Assembly (NCBI GenBank): GCA_017964325.1
Contig: JAGCSE010000065.1
Span: 1 to 6,520, forward strand
Length of the DNA: 6,520 nt
Source of the DNA: Victivallales bacterium
GTDB taxonomy: Bacteria; Verrucomicrobiota; Lentisphaeria; Oligosphaerales; Oligosphaeraceae
Direction: 5' to 3'
Part shown: positions 6,505 through 6,520 of the stretch, piece by piece
Numbering within the stretch: position 1 is the stretch's first letter
Layout of the letters: each line of letters opens with the position of its first letter
The notes under the pieces: generated by a model
Database searches by the model: none
Told to the model about the DNA's origin: nothing
The model's input: the letters and a program-made list of their open reading frames with translations, nothing else
Translations under genes and position numbers: made by a program

Positions 6505-6520
6505 CTGCACTAGGCTTCTA

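Overview
The window is an ordinary-density bacterial stretch with moderately high GC genes. All supported genes lie on the + strand, many codons end in C, and the spacers are AT-rich with AAGGA-type ribosome sites. The envelope is Gram-negative, because there is a lipoprotein secretin of the outer membrane. The Lys/Glu-rich exported protein, the HNH-type sugar isomerase and the general style suggest the PVC group, possibly Lentisphaerota/Victivallales. That placement is an impression from style and was not demonstrated by any search.

Layout. (1) Bases 1-572 hold the 3' end of a gene whose fragment looks like the periplasmic HR domain of a GspC-type protein, followed by a long Gly/Met/Gln/Ser-rich tail that contains a 63-bp tandem duplication. 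(2) Bases 638-2989 hold gspD, a lipoprotein type II secretion secretin with an unusually long Ser/Thr/Asn/Arg loop in domain N3. (3) Bases 3016-4653 hold gspE, the secretion ATPase, with complete Walker, Asp and His boxes and a shortened tetracysteine zinc site. (4) Bases 4654-4840 are a 187-bp spacer with a terminator hairpin and a candidate promoter. (5) Bases 4841-5566 encode an exported, coiled-coil-rich protein of unknown function that carries an internal duplication. (6) A strong intrinsic terminator lies near 5605-5637. (7) Bases 5667-6407 encode a xylose-isomerase-like TIM-barrel sugar isomerase/epimerase with its own ribosome site. (8) The final 113 bases hold a nested imperfect palindrome that resembles a REP- or MITE-type intergenic element.

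The first three genes form a C-D-E style type II secretion operon. The GspC-like protein would link the inner-membrane platform to the secretin, GspD would form the outer-membrane pore, and GspE would power the pseudopilus from the cytoplasm. The run stops after gspE: the next two genes appear to be separate transcription units with no visible link to secretion. The gspF and pseudopilin genes must lie elsewhere if the system is complete. The most interesting points are the gapless internal duplication in the unknown exported protein, the terminal nested palindrome, the short CxxCxGxG-like zinc site of GspE, and the positively charged 90-residue loop of GspD.
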